This document shows positions 33,401 through 46,029 of a stretch of 64,000 nucleotides of DNA, in pieces. The translations under genes were made by a program, and so were the position numbers. The stretch covers positions 3,075,650 to 3,139,649 of the forward strand of contig CM040104.1 in NCBI GenBank assembly GCA_022496805.1, read 5' to 3'. The notes below the pieces were generated by a model. It worked only from the letters and a program-made list of their open reading frames with translations, did not search any database and had not been told where the DNA came from. The stretch's first letter is position 1; each line of letters opens with the position of its first letter. This DNA comes from Pohlia nutans. Its lineage: Eukaryota; Streptophyta; Bryopsida; Bryales; Mniaceae.

Positions 33401-36400
33401 GTGCTGTCTTGATGTACAGCTGCTTCACAGCCACCACATTTCCATTTGGCAACACACCCTGCACATATTTCAAAACAGTAAGTTAATTTCAGATATTAAT
33501 ATACATTTCAATCCACAATTAACAGATGACTATGTGCTTAAATTAATGTAACCATATCACATATGCACAAAACTAGGATTCGGTAATTAATGGTGGTGTT
33601 TAGGAACTTGTAAACTGCTCCATAGCTGCCCTGGCCCAACTTCATGTCGTCGTGGAAGTCTCTTGTGGCAGCCCTAAGCTCATTGTACGAGAATATAGTG
33701 GGCTTCTCATCATACTCTTCAAATTCTGAAGCGTAAATAACAAAATATTAGTGAATACGGAAGAAATTCTTTCAACCACGACCATTTAGAACAACATTGT
33801 AAGAACAACATTTCTATAGAACATGCTAAAATGACATTTTAATGTTGTTGGAACGATGTCCATTGAAATGTTGTTTCAACGCATTAAATCAACTAGCGTG
33901 GTTAGAACAACATTCCAAATGCTGAGACTGTTTTTATGCACAAGGTTAATAGAAGAGTATGCAGGAGTTGACTCACTCTTGCTGAACTGAATTTGCAAAT
34001 ACTGTTTGTATCTTCTGTTTTTATAAAGTATAGCTCCCACAAGAACCGCCACTATCAATATCACCGCGAGCACGCTGGAAATGGCAGCAATGAGGATGAT
34101 TTTGCGGCTGTCCGTTTTTGCTGCACAACAGAATATTACATATAAATCATTAGATCTATCATGTAATCATTGGGGATTAATAAGAAACAGTATAATTGTA
34201 TCATTCACGAAAAAGAATCTGAAAAAAATTCAAGTAGCATGACATGACCTTTCAAAATACGAATGTTACAGGGTAAGAATTAGTACAGACCTGGCGTTAC
34301 GAAGCAGTTTTGGGTACAGAAGCAGAATTGTTCACAGAAGCATCTCTGGCCGTCATTTCCAGAGTCATATTTGGCACAGTACGGATTTCCATCTAGTCTG
34401 CAAATGCACCCACACCATGCTTAGAATACACAAACTGTCAAATACTGCTAACCGATAAAATCACCTTTGTAAATGAAAATTCAATTTGTCCCCTATATTA
34501 AACCCTAAAGCCCTAAACCCTAAAAACCCCTCCCCTATAACCTATCAGTACATACTGCATTATTTGGAACTCAACAGGCATGGATTACATACTTGAAGAC
34601 AGTGCTGATGTTCTGGATGATGAATGCATTATAGTTTACATGAGTGATCATATTGTTGCTCAAGCTCATCATCTGCAGTGGCTTCTCTGTTGAACGGCCT
34701 GTTCTAATTTGTAGTAAACCCTGGTTATACATCCCGATAATGTCCAGGGTTCCTGAAAGACTGTTGTTTTGCAAGTACCTGCATGCCAGACAAGGTGATC
34801 CGTTAAATTGCGTCATGTTAAATTATATTATGATTGTGCACTATCATTATCCTAAAATGTATAGTCATCAAACACATGCAAACTTTGTTTGACAAAAAGG
34901 TTTAGTCCACCAGAGTTTATGGTATGTCTGCAATAAGAGGACATTCTGTTCAGTTTTAAGTGGAAAACAAATTGATATTTAACAATCATTAAAATGCATC
35001 ATCACAGACTAACTCGCACTAGGCGCAGGCACAGGCACCCTAAACTCGAAACCTTAAAACCACTCCAGTCACTTGGGCAACTGCAAACTGTGTGTACTGA
35101 ATATGAGCACATGCACTAGTAGGAATTAGGTTAGAATTTTAAAGTAGTCATTAGTTCCTTAAATGGTTCAAAACAATCTTTTCTTTTCTAAATATTGAGT
35201 CACAAGGGATCATTTAAGTCACAAATGACCAGTTGAAAGGACCTAATTCCTACTAACGATGGTAATTGGAGTTGCTAGATTGCAAGTATTAATAATTTCC
35301 CTTGAAGTACCCCGTACCGTTTAGAACACAAACTAGATGTGTGAACACATGCACGGACTCAAGTTGACCTTAGTTTATATATTCCTTCTAAGGTAAAGTA
35401 CATGATTTGTGACATGTGACTATTTGTGCTGCTCTACGTGGTCACTGTGTATCAAATGAATGTCTTTTATTTAACCCTTAAAGGTCCCTTGGGGATAGTA
35501 GATACGTATATTTGACATTTGATATAAGTAAGAAGCTCCAAATTGGGACCCCACTAGCTCATTAGAACCATGGCAGCATGAGTTTGAACTTTACTTTTGA
35601 TTTTAAACGATTGGAGGTGTGGAACCCTCGGGGAGGTCACTTCCAAATATTATGTAACAACGTGCGAACAAAGATAGGGTCCAAATAAATCTTTGAAAGT
35701 AAATTTTATAAATGATTTACATTAATATAGGATGCTCAAATTTGATTACAAGAATAAAAATGAGAATACTTTCAAAATATTACTCATTATAGTACGAATT
35801 ATTTTTAAATTTTAGGGTTCTTTTAAATACCCTTTGTTCACATGTGATACTCAAAAGATACAAAGAGTGACCTCCCAGAGGTGGAACCATTCCAATTACA
35901 ACCAAATACTGATGTATTATACCAGTCGGAATGGGCTTTCTAGACCTTCAAGGGTTAAAATTCTGATATGTAAACTACACGGCACAAATAGGGTGACTTC
36001 CAAATAGGGTGGCTTACCTTAGAACAAATATATATAGTCTGGGGAGATTAAGAGTTTACAAGTGAAACATGATTGGGAAGCAACTTACAGTTCTTGAATA
36101 GTGCCAAGATTTTCAGGAGTCCAGGATGGAAGAGGACCCTGTAGATTATTGGCAGACAGGTCCACCGAAGTCAGCTGGGCACTCAGATTGAAGGTATCTG
36201 ATAAACGTCCTGTCCAGGTGAAATTGTTTCTGCCAAAATTCCTGTATCAAATGCACACATGCAGATCATGAGATGAGCACACCCAATTTTTACCTTTGAA
36301 TTAAAGTCCGAGACACATGACGGAGAAACTGATTATGAGATTCAATTCTTCAATAGAAAAGAATGACTAGTTCCAAAAAGAATGACTCGTGGAATGATTC

Positions 36401-39400
36401 ACTGTCGACACTTACGCAGTACGAAGAGCAGACAAATTTCTAACATCTGGTAACGGCCCCGAAAATTGATTCCCAGAGACATCCCTGCATTAAAACCAGA
36501 AAGCAATTAGCAATGTGATAATGATGTCAAAGAAACCCTGGAGTTCCTTTTTCATTTAAGAGAATGGTACTAGAAGAAAACAGAGCATGCTAGACCATGA
36601 GAATCAATCAACCAAGGAAGTTAACTTTTAAAGGACCATGAATTTGTAGTTTTAAAATGACAAATACAATTGAAAATATTGTGAAAAATATAATTGAGAT
36701 AGGACCAGATTTTATATGACAGGAATCAACGAAGATCAATTGCATGTGTTTCATCAAATTAATTAAATGAGACCTGATTTCTAGTTACTTGATTTTGTGA
36801 CACAACCACACTGTACTTCAGCAGGAAAACGAGATTGATGGAGCTTACAGATAATTCACTTTCTGCAAACGATTCAGGTTTGGCAATGCCCCTGTAAAGG
36901 CATTGTCAGATATGTCCCTGCAGGGGAGCAACAGAATTCATCACTCTTGTATTCCACTGATCATAACTAAACAAATAACGAGACATTCATTTCCAAATAA
37001 ACCTCTGGATTGATCACATGCAACCGTACTTAGTCTTCGCTTACAATATTTCTAGTTCAGTCTTATTCCAAAAAGCATTGCCTGCAATATCTCCCATTAA
37101 AAGATTATCACCAATGTTGAGAATTTGGAGGTAATCCATGGAGCTAAGCTGATCGGCTGGATATGGTCCCGTGAACTTATTGCCACTGAGATCCCTGTTG
37201 AAAAATCCATATAGAACATGAAAATTAGCATATATAGAGTAAAAATTCAAGAATGACTCATGGGACCTCCAAAATGAAAAAAATGAAAAAAAATGAAAAT
37301 TTGGTAGCACTGATTTAGAGAGAAGGGGAAACTCACATCTGCAGAAGATTCCAGAGAGTTGGCAATTCTGGAATAGCTCCACTGAAGCCATTGTTGTGAA
37401 CATCCCTACACATGTGATCACAAATAAGTAATTAGTGATATTAGATGAAAATAGTAAACTGAACCTGCCACATAATTATGATTTCCATAGACATGCACCC
37501 TGAGCCATACAATGACACTCCATAATATTATTATGACAATATTATTGTTTCAAGCAATTGATACACATGTGACAAGTCGTTTCTGTGACTAATCCATGCC
37601 TGCCACCTTGAAGTTAGGCTTCTCAAACATGTCATAATACAGAGAGAAAATTGTATTGGTACAGTGGATGCTACAAGCACAGTTCAAATTAACCATAAAG
37701 AGAGCTTGCCAAAACTATTCTAGCTCCTCGGTCTACTATATTAAACATTGATGACAACAAGGTTTTTGTAGATGACGGACGGACGAATGGATGCCATGTG
37801 ACTCATGTCTGTCAAACACGTCATATAAAGCTCTTATGCATCACTTATTGAGAATATTGGAGATCAATTCTTAAAATATTTTAGAATGTCCATGTCATAA
37901 TTATATATTCATCACGTAGCTGAGTAAAAAAGTAATAACAAACTTACAAAAAATTTAGCCACGTGTTCCCAAGTGTGCTAGGGAGTAGACCAGTGAGGTT
38001 GGGATTTCCTGTCACTTCTCTGCATGTATTAGATCATGCCGGCACAACAGTATGTCAGGAAAAGGTAATTGAATGTGTGGAATATTCATGCAGACTTTCT
38101 CTTATTCTAAAGAAGTTTGAGTATCCTTACCACCTGACTTACTGTAACAAAGTTTGAGTAACATGTACATTAGCACCAGGGCTCTTGCATGTGCTAGCTC
38201 CATGCATGTACAGTACTTATCCCGCAGTTAAAATACGCACATAATTTGCAGGGTTTGACTGAAGTCCATGTATATTTTAATATGTTTTAACATGCTGTTG
38301 TTTAAGAATTGAAGATCAGAATGTATGAGCTTTCCAATATTGCACTTTATGGTTCTTAATTTGATGGACATACTTTTGAGCATGTACCACTAATTTGAAA
38401 TTGCATATGTCTATATTGTCTTAGTTGCAAAATGTTGGGTGTATCCATATCTTAACTGCCAGGTATTGTACAACCTATTTTAGACTAAATTAGCAGAACT
38501 AGCAAGTTCGTTAGGGTTCATTTGTGACAGAAGGAAGGGGTTTGAAAGAACATACAAGGTAGTCATCCATGACAAGTTTCCGATGTCTGGTAGCAAAGTG
38601 CCTACAATGGATGCATTGGATATGGACCTGTTTGTTTGCATTTTGTTTCAGAAACATCATTCCCTGTTAGTAACTTGACAGAAACATCAAGCAAAGGCAA
38701 TTTAACACAATAAATAAGTCTTTTCTCCCTACCAGCATGGAAGATTCATTATCAATGTCTCTAGAACGGTAATTTAGAAGTTACTGAAAGAACACTCAGG
38801 GCTTGGATTCATGTAGAAGTTTAAGGAACCTGACTAGGAATCGTGCAGAAACCCTATTTTTAGTCTGGAACAATTGAAACAATTTTATTCCTAGGAGTCA
38901 TTCACACAAATAGGTAGACATACCCATTACCATCCATTAACACTTCTGGCCTGAGCATGGTGTACATTTGTGTTTTAGCTAGAATGTATGCTACTAGTAC
39001 ATGATTTGAACCATTTCTAGTCCTCAATCTTGAGATACTGCCGGTTTATCCTCTCTAACTCAAGGCATCTTCAATCCAAACCTTTATATTCACACTTTAA
39101 AGTCTATACAACTTCATCCATACTTCAGTAGTAGAAATCTTGTCTAATGTGACAGGTGACTTTCATGACTAAATGTTCAGAACAACAAATCCATAGTGAC
39201 ATTTGTTGTTCCGGACATTTAGTCACTAAAGACTTGTCACATTAAACAAGATTTCTACTAGTGACTTCAATTTCAAGAAACACAATCACACTCTCTCTAT
39301 GTGTTCAATGGACCAATCACAATTATCTTTTATTTAAAATATAGGACAAGGTTCCATCACATCTACTGTAATCAAGTACAAGAATCTACTTAAATCAAGT

Positions 39401-40640
39401 CTTAGAGTGTGGTTTGGAGGACTCCGTACACTCTCTGAATGTGGAGTGTCTACACTAACATTTTAGGAGAAGGCGTCGCTTTTCACTCAATAGGTGAGTC
39501 AAACAGCGCCACTTTGCACTCACTGCCCAGGCGTTCAACACTTGGTGAATGCAATTCGTCACGTAGGACACGTGTGTACAGTGAACTCTGACAGTGTTCT
39601 AAGTCAGAAGTGACGCCTTTTGGTAGTAGTGCTCATTTAATGTGGAGTCTTGATTTAGTTGCCAATAAAATGAAGGTAACCGAGAGATCGAGAGGGTCAT
39701 CGATCGAGCTTAACTGTCAAGAGAGAATGGAACTTACAGGCCAACAATATCGACCTGGTAGCTGTCGGAAGTTAAATTGTAGTCATGCCTCAAGCACTGC
39801 ACGCCTCGCCAATTTGGAATGATAGCGTCTCCGTAGTGGCCATAGCAAGGATACGGCTGTGACTTGTTCCAGCCATCCAGATTAGTGGTTATATCCGGGG
39901 TCGCATTCCATGCTGCGAGGACTGCCTGGAGCACGTCCACTACCATCACACAAGTACAATATCCAACTTAGTACAATTAAACATTCTTAGTCAAATCATA
40001 GTACTAAGGATTTTGTAACGTCCCATCGTCCTCTCATACCCTAGAACCTTTAACGATAAAGTCACACATCCCATGTCGTAGCTCATATCAAACTCTGAAT
40101 CCACCGAATGGTAGTATAAACACAAAAAGTGCAAGATGTTCGACAAAACTGCAAAATAGCTCTAAATGTCGAAGGCAAGAAACTGATCGAGTGGGTCTGA
40201 AACCGATCCATTAGAAGCTGCTAGTCGACGTACGTCTCAGTACTCACAGGGAACCTTGTCCAATTCACTGGGAAGTAAACATTACTGCCAAACTGCTGGT
40301 TATAGCAAGTTCTGCAAGTGGTTGTTCAATTTAGCAAGTGATTACCAGGAATTAACCTTCATTCTTGTACATTACTGCCTGGTAATATGGTCAAGGTTCC
40401 TTGTGACTAGAACTCCAGTAATTAATAACTGCAACTGTTAGGAACGCTGGGACCAAGCACTCAGGTTACAAAAATGGCCAACGACTCTTCGAAGAAACAT
40501 GCATGACAGAGGATGTGAAACGTACGGTCACTTATCCAGTAATAATCCACCTGGCAGTGTACAAAGCTGACATTGCCAACGCCCAAGAGCAGGAAGAGAA
40601 CCACAGATGAGAGGCCCAAGTGATCACCCATCCTGCCCAT
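30454..40640 (-). CDS. LRR receptor-like kinase (LRR-VIII-like), 17 exons, with DFR in place of DFG
   Basis: Exons: 40526-40640, 39738-39939, 38556-38627, 37948-38019, 37337-37405, 37045-37194, 36849-36917, 36416-36484, 36089-36241, 34593-34778, 34291-34397, 33977-34120, 33607/8-33725, 33248-33458, 32841-33075, 32313-32463, 30454-30858; about 842 residues. Domains: signal peptide; a Cys-pair LRR cap (AVLAAWNA...NWRGVQC); ~10 LRRs, many one per 69- or 72-base exon; a Cys-rich segment ([13 protein letters not shown]); a membrane helix; a kinase with [32 protein letters not shown] and DVYSFGV. The plan fits LRR-VIII kinases, surface receptors for extracellular signals; the ligand is unknown. Oddities: the activation loop reads KIADFRLA (CGT at 32903-32905 for the usual Gly), and exon 13 has no donor in the needed phase. 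It may be a pseudokinase or a decaying gene. The exon-1 end is less certain than the rest. Confidence 0.88.
30885..31170. repeat. Minisatellite in the last receptor-kinase intron (~52-bp unit, ~6 copies)
   Basis: Units of CATCATCCTCCATACATACA + TACACTGATAGTTCTTACA + TACATCATACCGA, almost identical, in the intron between exons 16 and 17. Degraded copies continue to about 31400. Confidence 0.9.
35471..35958. mobile_element. M4 TTAA-flanked MITE in a receptor-kinase intron, interrupted by a hAT-like element
   Basis: It begins TTAACCCTTAAAGGTCCC and ends GACCTTCAAGGGTTAA. The interior is the reverse complement of 2874-3109. A 254-bp element (35627-35880) with its own target duplication splits it. 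Confidence 0.85.
35627..35880. mobile_element. 254-bp hAT-like MITE with 8-bp target duplication
   Basis: The termini are CTCGGGGAGGTCACT at the left and AGTGACCTCCCAGAG at the right. The flanks are an exact 8-bp duplication GTGGAACC (35619-35626 and 35881-35888). It shares termini with the 1000-bp element at 46705-47704. Confidence 0.9.
36618..36790. mobile_element. Partial M1 MITE in a receptor-kinase intron
   Basis: GTTAACTTTTAAAGGACCATG leads into M1 interior motifs (AATTGTGAAAAATATAATT-like, GGACCAGATTTTATATGACAGG, CAATTGCATGTGTT). It then breaks off without a right end. Confidence 0.65.
37516..37646. repeat. Dispersed ~130-bp repeat, copy 2
   Basis: It matches 8967-9091 (GTGACTAATCCATGCCTGCCA, TGTCATAATA) in the same orientation. 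It lies in an intron of the receptor-kinase gene between exons 4 and 5. Confidence 0.75.
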
Positions 40641-41065
40641 TAATCAACAGTACGTACTGATCGAGGGTCTGATCAAATTCAACCCGAAGTACTCCCCTTG
40701 AGGTTCTCAAAATAGACCTGCAATTCCTTCCGTGTTCTTTGGCACAAACGAAACAAGAGTTTCATTGCAAGGAGAACCAAAGTACACAGCCGGGCTAAAA
40801 ACAGGACCAATAACCCCAGCCAGACCTTCAATTCCCACGCCAGCGACACCTCGAGCGTGCACTCATTCTCCGATCCAGGATTTTTTTCTGCAAGAAGAAT
40901 TGGTATACAGTTGCACGTGCACGTATGCCTTAAAACAGCATCCACTTGACTTCTCTGTTTCAGAGCATCGATCCTCAGTCCACTCAGATTACTGTTTCAT
41001 CCATACTTCAATTTTCAAGTGCCCGACACTCTATGCATGTGCACGCTAAATAATTAATGGACTAG

Positions 41066-41653
41066 TTAACCCCTAAACGTACCAGGGTGTCCCTGGAATT
41101 GACAATTTGAGAAAAATCATCATAAAGTACCTTTTAGAAGAATATTTTGGAATAGATATACAAATGAAAGTTCTAGATTTTGAATTTTAGATTCCATCCG
41201 TACGGTTCGATTCACTAATACTATCACCAATATTTAATTATAAAAACTGAAAGTTAAAATTTGAAATTCCTTCTAAATTTGATTACAAACAAAATATTAA
41301 TATTTTTTGAGTAAAATTTGTTGGAATTAATTTGAAATGAGATACTCTTAAACATGGTGATTTTTTGAAATTTTTGTGTTTCTTAAAATCTATAACCTCA
41401 TTTTTGCAAGGCCACTTTTGAACTACAGTCAACGCAATTTTGGCTTGGTCAACGACTTGACATACTTCTACATTTGTAATTTTAGAAAAATATGTAATGA
41501 AGTATGACTAAATCCAATTGTTAGATAGGACAACAACTTGATGAAGAATCTCCAAAAATTGGATGACTTTCATCCAAGCATTGATGAGAACGTGAGAAGG
41601 GTTTGAATCTGTTAGTCGTCCACTTTCTGGACGCTCTGACGTTTAGAGGTTAA
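41066..41653. mobile_element. M2 TTAA-flanked MITE (588 bp)
   Basis: It starts TTAACCCCTAAACGTACC and ends GACGTTTAGAGGTTAA. The interior matches the reverse complement of 55793-56368 (TTTTAGATTCCATCCGTACGG-like, AATTTGATTACAAACAA-like). Confidence 0.8.
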
Positions 41654-41980
41654 TCACAAATCATCTTGTTTATTTTTTATTTTATTTTTTGAGTCACACT
41701 AATTGCTTTGAAACCCGCGGCAAGCAGGCGAGTTGTTTTTGGCAACCCTTCATAGGAGATTTTCCATTAGGAAGATTGGTGAGTTTACGACTAGAATCGA
41801 ACTGCCAACCACTTCGGTACCGTCCAGCACCTTTGGATAATCCTTCTCCATCATCTGGTAGTTTAAGGTCATCTTAGACCAAATTATATTATTTAGAATG
41901 TAGGATGTCCAAGGTTTCATCACATGTGCTATCCGGCACAAGAATCCAAATAAACTTAGTCTTAGAAGGTGCGTTGTAGC

Positions 41981-42349
41981 TTAACCCTTAAACGTCATGA
42001 GGGCCTGGGCAGGGCAGCCCGGAAGGCATCTAAATTTTTGGAGGAAAAAAAAAACAAAAAAAATGCAAAAACGGCTCTGCGGGACACTGCTGGCCAGCAC
42101 TGTAGCACTGCTGAACTGCTGAACCTCAGCTGTCCCAACCTTAAAAACTTGTTCAATTTCAGAACTTTGATTGCTTACCAACGATTCCACAATCTCTCAA
42201 ATGAGGCGCAAATTTGCAATCTAGATCGCTTTTTCAGTAGCTTTCCAACGCACCAATCCACACTTGATTTGGTTGAGAAAATCTACTTTTTTCTTGATTA
42301 TTCTCTTTTAAATAAGCCCATCGGGCTTACCTTGACGTTTAAGGGTTAA
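41981..42349. mobile_element. 369-bp TTAA-flanked MITE with long exact ends
   Basis: TTAACCCTTAAACGTCA at the left and TGACGTTTAAGGGTTAA at the right are perfect inverted repeats. The interior (GGGCCTGGGCAGGGCAGCCC, then A-rich) is not seen elsewhere in the window. Confidence 0.85.
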
Positions 42350-42428
42350 CTTGGTATACTCTCACTAGTAGAAAAGGTGGCATTGCGGAGGGATATGCCC
42401 AGGATAGAGTTGCCCAATTCCAGGCATG

Positions 42429-42832
42429 TAAGGTTGGATGTCCTAAAACCACCACCTCTTCCAACTATGACATGTAGAGTTTTCTTGGGGCCACCACAGT
42501 TGAGACTCAAAACCACCAATTTCAATATTCAAGTAAACCAATGGCATGCCAAGCATTGCGACGAAGTAGTTGGTGGTTTTGGATATCATTATGAGTGAAA
42601 ATTAGTACCACATGGTGTCGTCATGGGGGAACCTAGAGGTTTGATTTGGGTCATGAAGTTCTTTTCACTTTGAAAATTTGTATCAATTTGAATATTGGAA
42701 ATTAAATTGCGAAAATTTGTGCATTCCGTGAGAAATCTTCTTCCAAATGACCGAAAAATATTTCTCATAAATAACCTTGTTAAAAGGAGGCCATATATTC
42801 TTAAGTTGGTGGTTTTAGGACATCCAACCTTA
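42429..42832. mobile_element. 404-bp TA-flanked MITE, second copy
   Basis: The ends are TAAGGTTGGATGTCC and GGACATCCAACCTTA. The interior is the reverse complement of 4676-5075 and about as long. TA lies at both edges. Confidence 0.85.
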
Positions 42833-43146
42833 GGTGACACTTGCCGGGCATCTTCCTTGGTAGTGCGACCTTTTCTACTAGTGTCTTTCTACTAATGTTT
42901 TTCTAGAAATGCCATTCTTACAATGTCAATCTCACCGTGTGCATGCCTCTAGTTGTGTTGAATGTGAAGTGTTTACATTTTAGCTCCATGATGTAAGAGG
43001 CTATTTTTAAAATGTCTATCATTCATTTTGCTGAGTGTTAGAACATTCAAGTTCTAAAACTTGTTATTGGGAATGATTCTCTTGACAGGTCAACTGGATA
43101 TTGTCAACGGAAGGTCTCTGGTCCAGGCTTCACAGCCCTTTGCCCC

Positions 43147-44683
43147 AGGTCGCGTTAAACCCACCCCATTGTACTTCCCGGGGTGGGTGGGAGCCCACCA
43201 GTCGGAGGCCAGTTCTTTGAAGTCTTCACCGTCGGGGTCTTCTGATCTTCCCGGTCTTCATCGTCGTCTCCATCCTCTTCATCGTCGTCTCCATTGTCCT
43301 AGTTTCATATCCCTAATCTACTTCCTTGCTCTCCTTTCTCCTGCGGCGCCACCGTTTTGAGTGTTCTGGGAATTATCTCAATGTCGTTCAATTACTTGTA
43401 GTCACTATTGATCAATTCATGCCTAGTCTTAAGAATTGATGAGTTGATCAATATATACTCATTTAACAGCTCTCTAGCTAGCCATATTGTTGAATGTTTT
43501 CTTATCAAATTTTAAGAAGGATTTTGGTGTCACAATTACAGCTGCACATACATGAGTTGCACTGATATATTGTTGAGATAGCGCACTCCCTAGCATTGTG
43601 CTCACAGAATTGCAGCTACTTTCACATGGAACCCTCACAATTTGACTCCGGGCCCAAACTTGGGTGGGGGTAAAAATGAGGGTTTTTTACCCCAGGGCAG
43701 TTTTTTTTCCCGACGCCTATCAAAAGCACTATGGTTTTACCCCGGTAAACCATGTTTTACACTGTAAAAGGTTCCAAAAAAGTAGTCAAAATTTGACCCC
43801 CGACTCCCAATCTGCATTTTTGGTCACAATGTTAAATGGGGTAAAAAATGAGACCAAACTATCCACTTTTTACCCCGGCAAAAATGTCTAGGACCCTTGT
43901 GTTCGCTAATGATTCAGGGTTGAACGCATTGTTTGATGACGGTGTGTACACGTTTAGTATCATAATACATACAATGTTTCATTTTCCTTTGCAACCGGGT
44001 TGATTGAGGGATCCATGATTCCTGAAGACCATGGCTACATTGAAGAGCTTTGGTATATATGTACTGAGGATTGCGTATGTCGACGAATCTGAGAATCCAA
44101 TGATGAAAAGAGAATTTTATAATTATGGCAAAGCTAAATAAGCGTGCACCACCTAAAATTTTGATCCAAATTAATTATTCAACAGGCTGCAAAGATCCCT
44201 TATAAAGAAGAGCTTCCGATCCAGCACGGTGAAGCTACTGAAGCATCGAAGATTGCTCCAATTGACCACTTCATTATGGCCTCATTAATTCAAAGCCTTC
44301 TACGACTATGAAGCCCATAATTATGCTAAGTGCCTCAAAACTTAGGTTGTGCTCATGGTGCAGATCGTGAGGCAGATCATGAAGCATGGAACACTTGCAT
44401 GATCAAGGAATTCCTCATGGAGATCTCAAAACCAAGAACACTCAAAACGGTGGCGCCGCAGGAGAGAGAGGAGGAGTACTACAGGAGCGAGGAAGTAGAT
44501 TAGGGATCTGAAATTAGGACAATGGAGACGACGATGAAGAGGATGGAGACGACGATGAGGACTACGACGATGAAGACCGGGAAGATCAAAAGACCCCGAC
44601 GGTGAAGACTTCGAAGAACTGGCCTTCGACTGGTGGGCTCCCACCCACCCCGGGAAGTTCGATGGGGGTGGGTTTAACGCGAC
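43147..44683. mobile_element. Mutator-like element with ~250-bp terminal inverted repeats, non-autonomous
   Basis: The left arm (about 43148-43376) and right arm (about 44432-44683) are imperfect inverted copies. Shared are GGTCGCGTTAAACCCACCCC at the outer ends, GGGGTGGGTGGGAGCCCACC, TCTTCATCGTCGTCTCCAT and CTGCGGCGCCACCGTTTTGA. The flanks carry an exact 10-bp duplication CCTTTGCCCC (43137-43146 and 44684-44693), in the 9-11 bp range typical of Mutator-type elements. The arms look like promoter or 5' leader sequence. The ~1-kb interior has no transposase frame. Confidence 0.8.
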
Positions 44684-44693
44684 CCCTTTGCCC

Positions 44694-46019
44694 CTTTGTA
44701 TTTCAACGCAGTTCGACCTTTTGATGGCCCATTCACAAAAGGCATGTCAACTTGTACATGCATATCTGACGGCCAATGGAGGTTGGACATGCCAATGTGA
44801 CCCATCATTGCACTCAAAGCTTTGGGTGAGGGAAAGTAGGATGTCCGGCATTTTCCATATTCCAAAGTACAAATTAAAACCTTTGTTGGGGTCCTTCGAA
44901 AGGGATCTGGGGGGCCTTCTACAGGGTTCATTATTTTGCTAATGACTATTCTCTAAACTTTGTGACTTTATCGTGGTGACGATAATAATAACAAAAAGGG
45001 CCGTAAAGATCAAACCAATGGGTTTAATAATTGAACCAACATCATGTGCGACTAGGAGTGAGATAAAAAAAAATTAAAATGATCTATTGCATTTATAATA
45101 CCTTATGATGCATTGGAAATGGCAAATATACAATCACCTCATAAAGGTAATTTTGTAATCTAAACATGCCACATAAGAATCATGTCAGTGTCACCACTTC
45201 ATCTTCATTTTTTATACTTAAACTAGTATAAAATTAACATTGAACAAAATGAAGTCCAAACAAATAATTTGTTTTTTGAACCAATCAAGGTGTAGGGTTA
45301 CTTGTTTTTTCAAGGTGATTGATTTACCTTATGCAATCTAAAGTGGTCCTAAATCCTTACAGGTTTTGGACTAACACTTAGTCACAATCACTAATAGAAA
45401 CTTAAGGGTCATCAGGAATTTAGGACTCCCCAGATTTTAAACGATTTCTATGCGACATCTGATATTTCGTGGGTTCGTACATATTTCGCATGGATTCTGC
45501 ACGGATTTCGCATTAATTCCACACGGATTCTGCACTGTCTTTGTTAAATAACGAAAAGATTGAATGTAGAAGCCTTGCAGATTCAATGCAAAATTAGCGC
45601 AAAATCTGTGCAAAAAATGCACGAACCCATGAAATATCAAACCTTGCACGGAAATCGTTAAAAATCAGTGAGGTCCTAAATTCCTGATGGTGATCTTTGG
45701 GCATTAAGGGATAGTATCAAAGCATGATGTTCAATGCCACTATTGGCACCAAGCTAATGCCACTAGTGGCCTTAGGCACCATGTTCTGACATTATATCTT
45801 TTTAGAAAATTCAACCTGGTGAAAATATTTACTATGTTCATAATCCAATAAAGTCAACAATTTTTATCATTAAGTTAAGAAAAACTATTTTAACATCATA
45901 TATATAAATTTTTTAATCATCTTTGATACAAGTATTAAAGTGTATCCATATGACATCGATGGATAAAAATAGTCCTCCAATTTTGATGTGCAAATTGATG
46001 AGAGCGGAGACCTAATGGG
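44694..46019. other. Intergenic DNA
   Basis: A GC-balanced open frame at 44688-44942 (plus strand) runs across the right edge of the Mutator-like element but shows no family motif. The rest is AT-rich. Bases 45411-45680 contain an inverted arrangement of AGGAATTTAGGAC...GTCCTAAATTCCT (about 270 bases), which may be a small foldback element. Confidence 0.4.
45412..45686. mobile_element. Possible foldback/MITE-like inverted repeat
   Basis: CATCAGGAATTTAGGAC near 45412 matches GTCCTAAATTCCTGATG near 45671, giving ~17-bp inverted ends. The interior has further symmetry (TTTAACGATTTC / GAAATCGTTAAA). No target duplication was identified. Confidence 0.55.
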
Positions 46020-46029
46020 GGAAACAACA

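Larger units (their letters stand above)
40641..43136. other. Upstream region of the receptor kinase and repeat cluster
   Basis: The first few hundred bases are the presumed promoter and 5' leader of the minus-strand receptor gene. The rest is filled by the MITEs at 41066, 41981 and 42429. A weak B-box-like signal on the minus strand near 41798 (AGTTCGATTCTAG) may mark an old SINE. Confidence 0.45.

Noticed and set aside
40679..40945. 88-codon minus-strand frame with a hydrophobic stretch upstream of the receptor gene
   Set aside because: The signal peptide at 40640 ([12 protein letters not shown]) joins in phase with the LRR cap exon and explains the gene start better.
41690..41880. Minus-strand SINE with B box AGTTCGATTCTAG
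   Set aside because: No convincing A box at the right distance and no second copy in the window.
44426..44644. Minus-strand open frame in the Mutator-like element
   Set aside because: It is the inverted copy of 43140-43360 and lies in the terminal inverted repeat; low-complexity Ser/Pro/His-rich translation, no domain.
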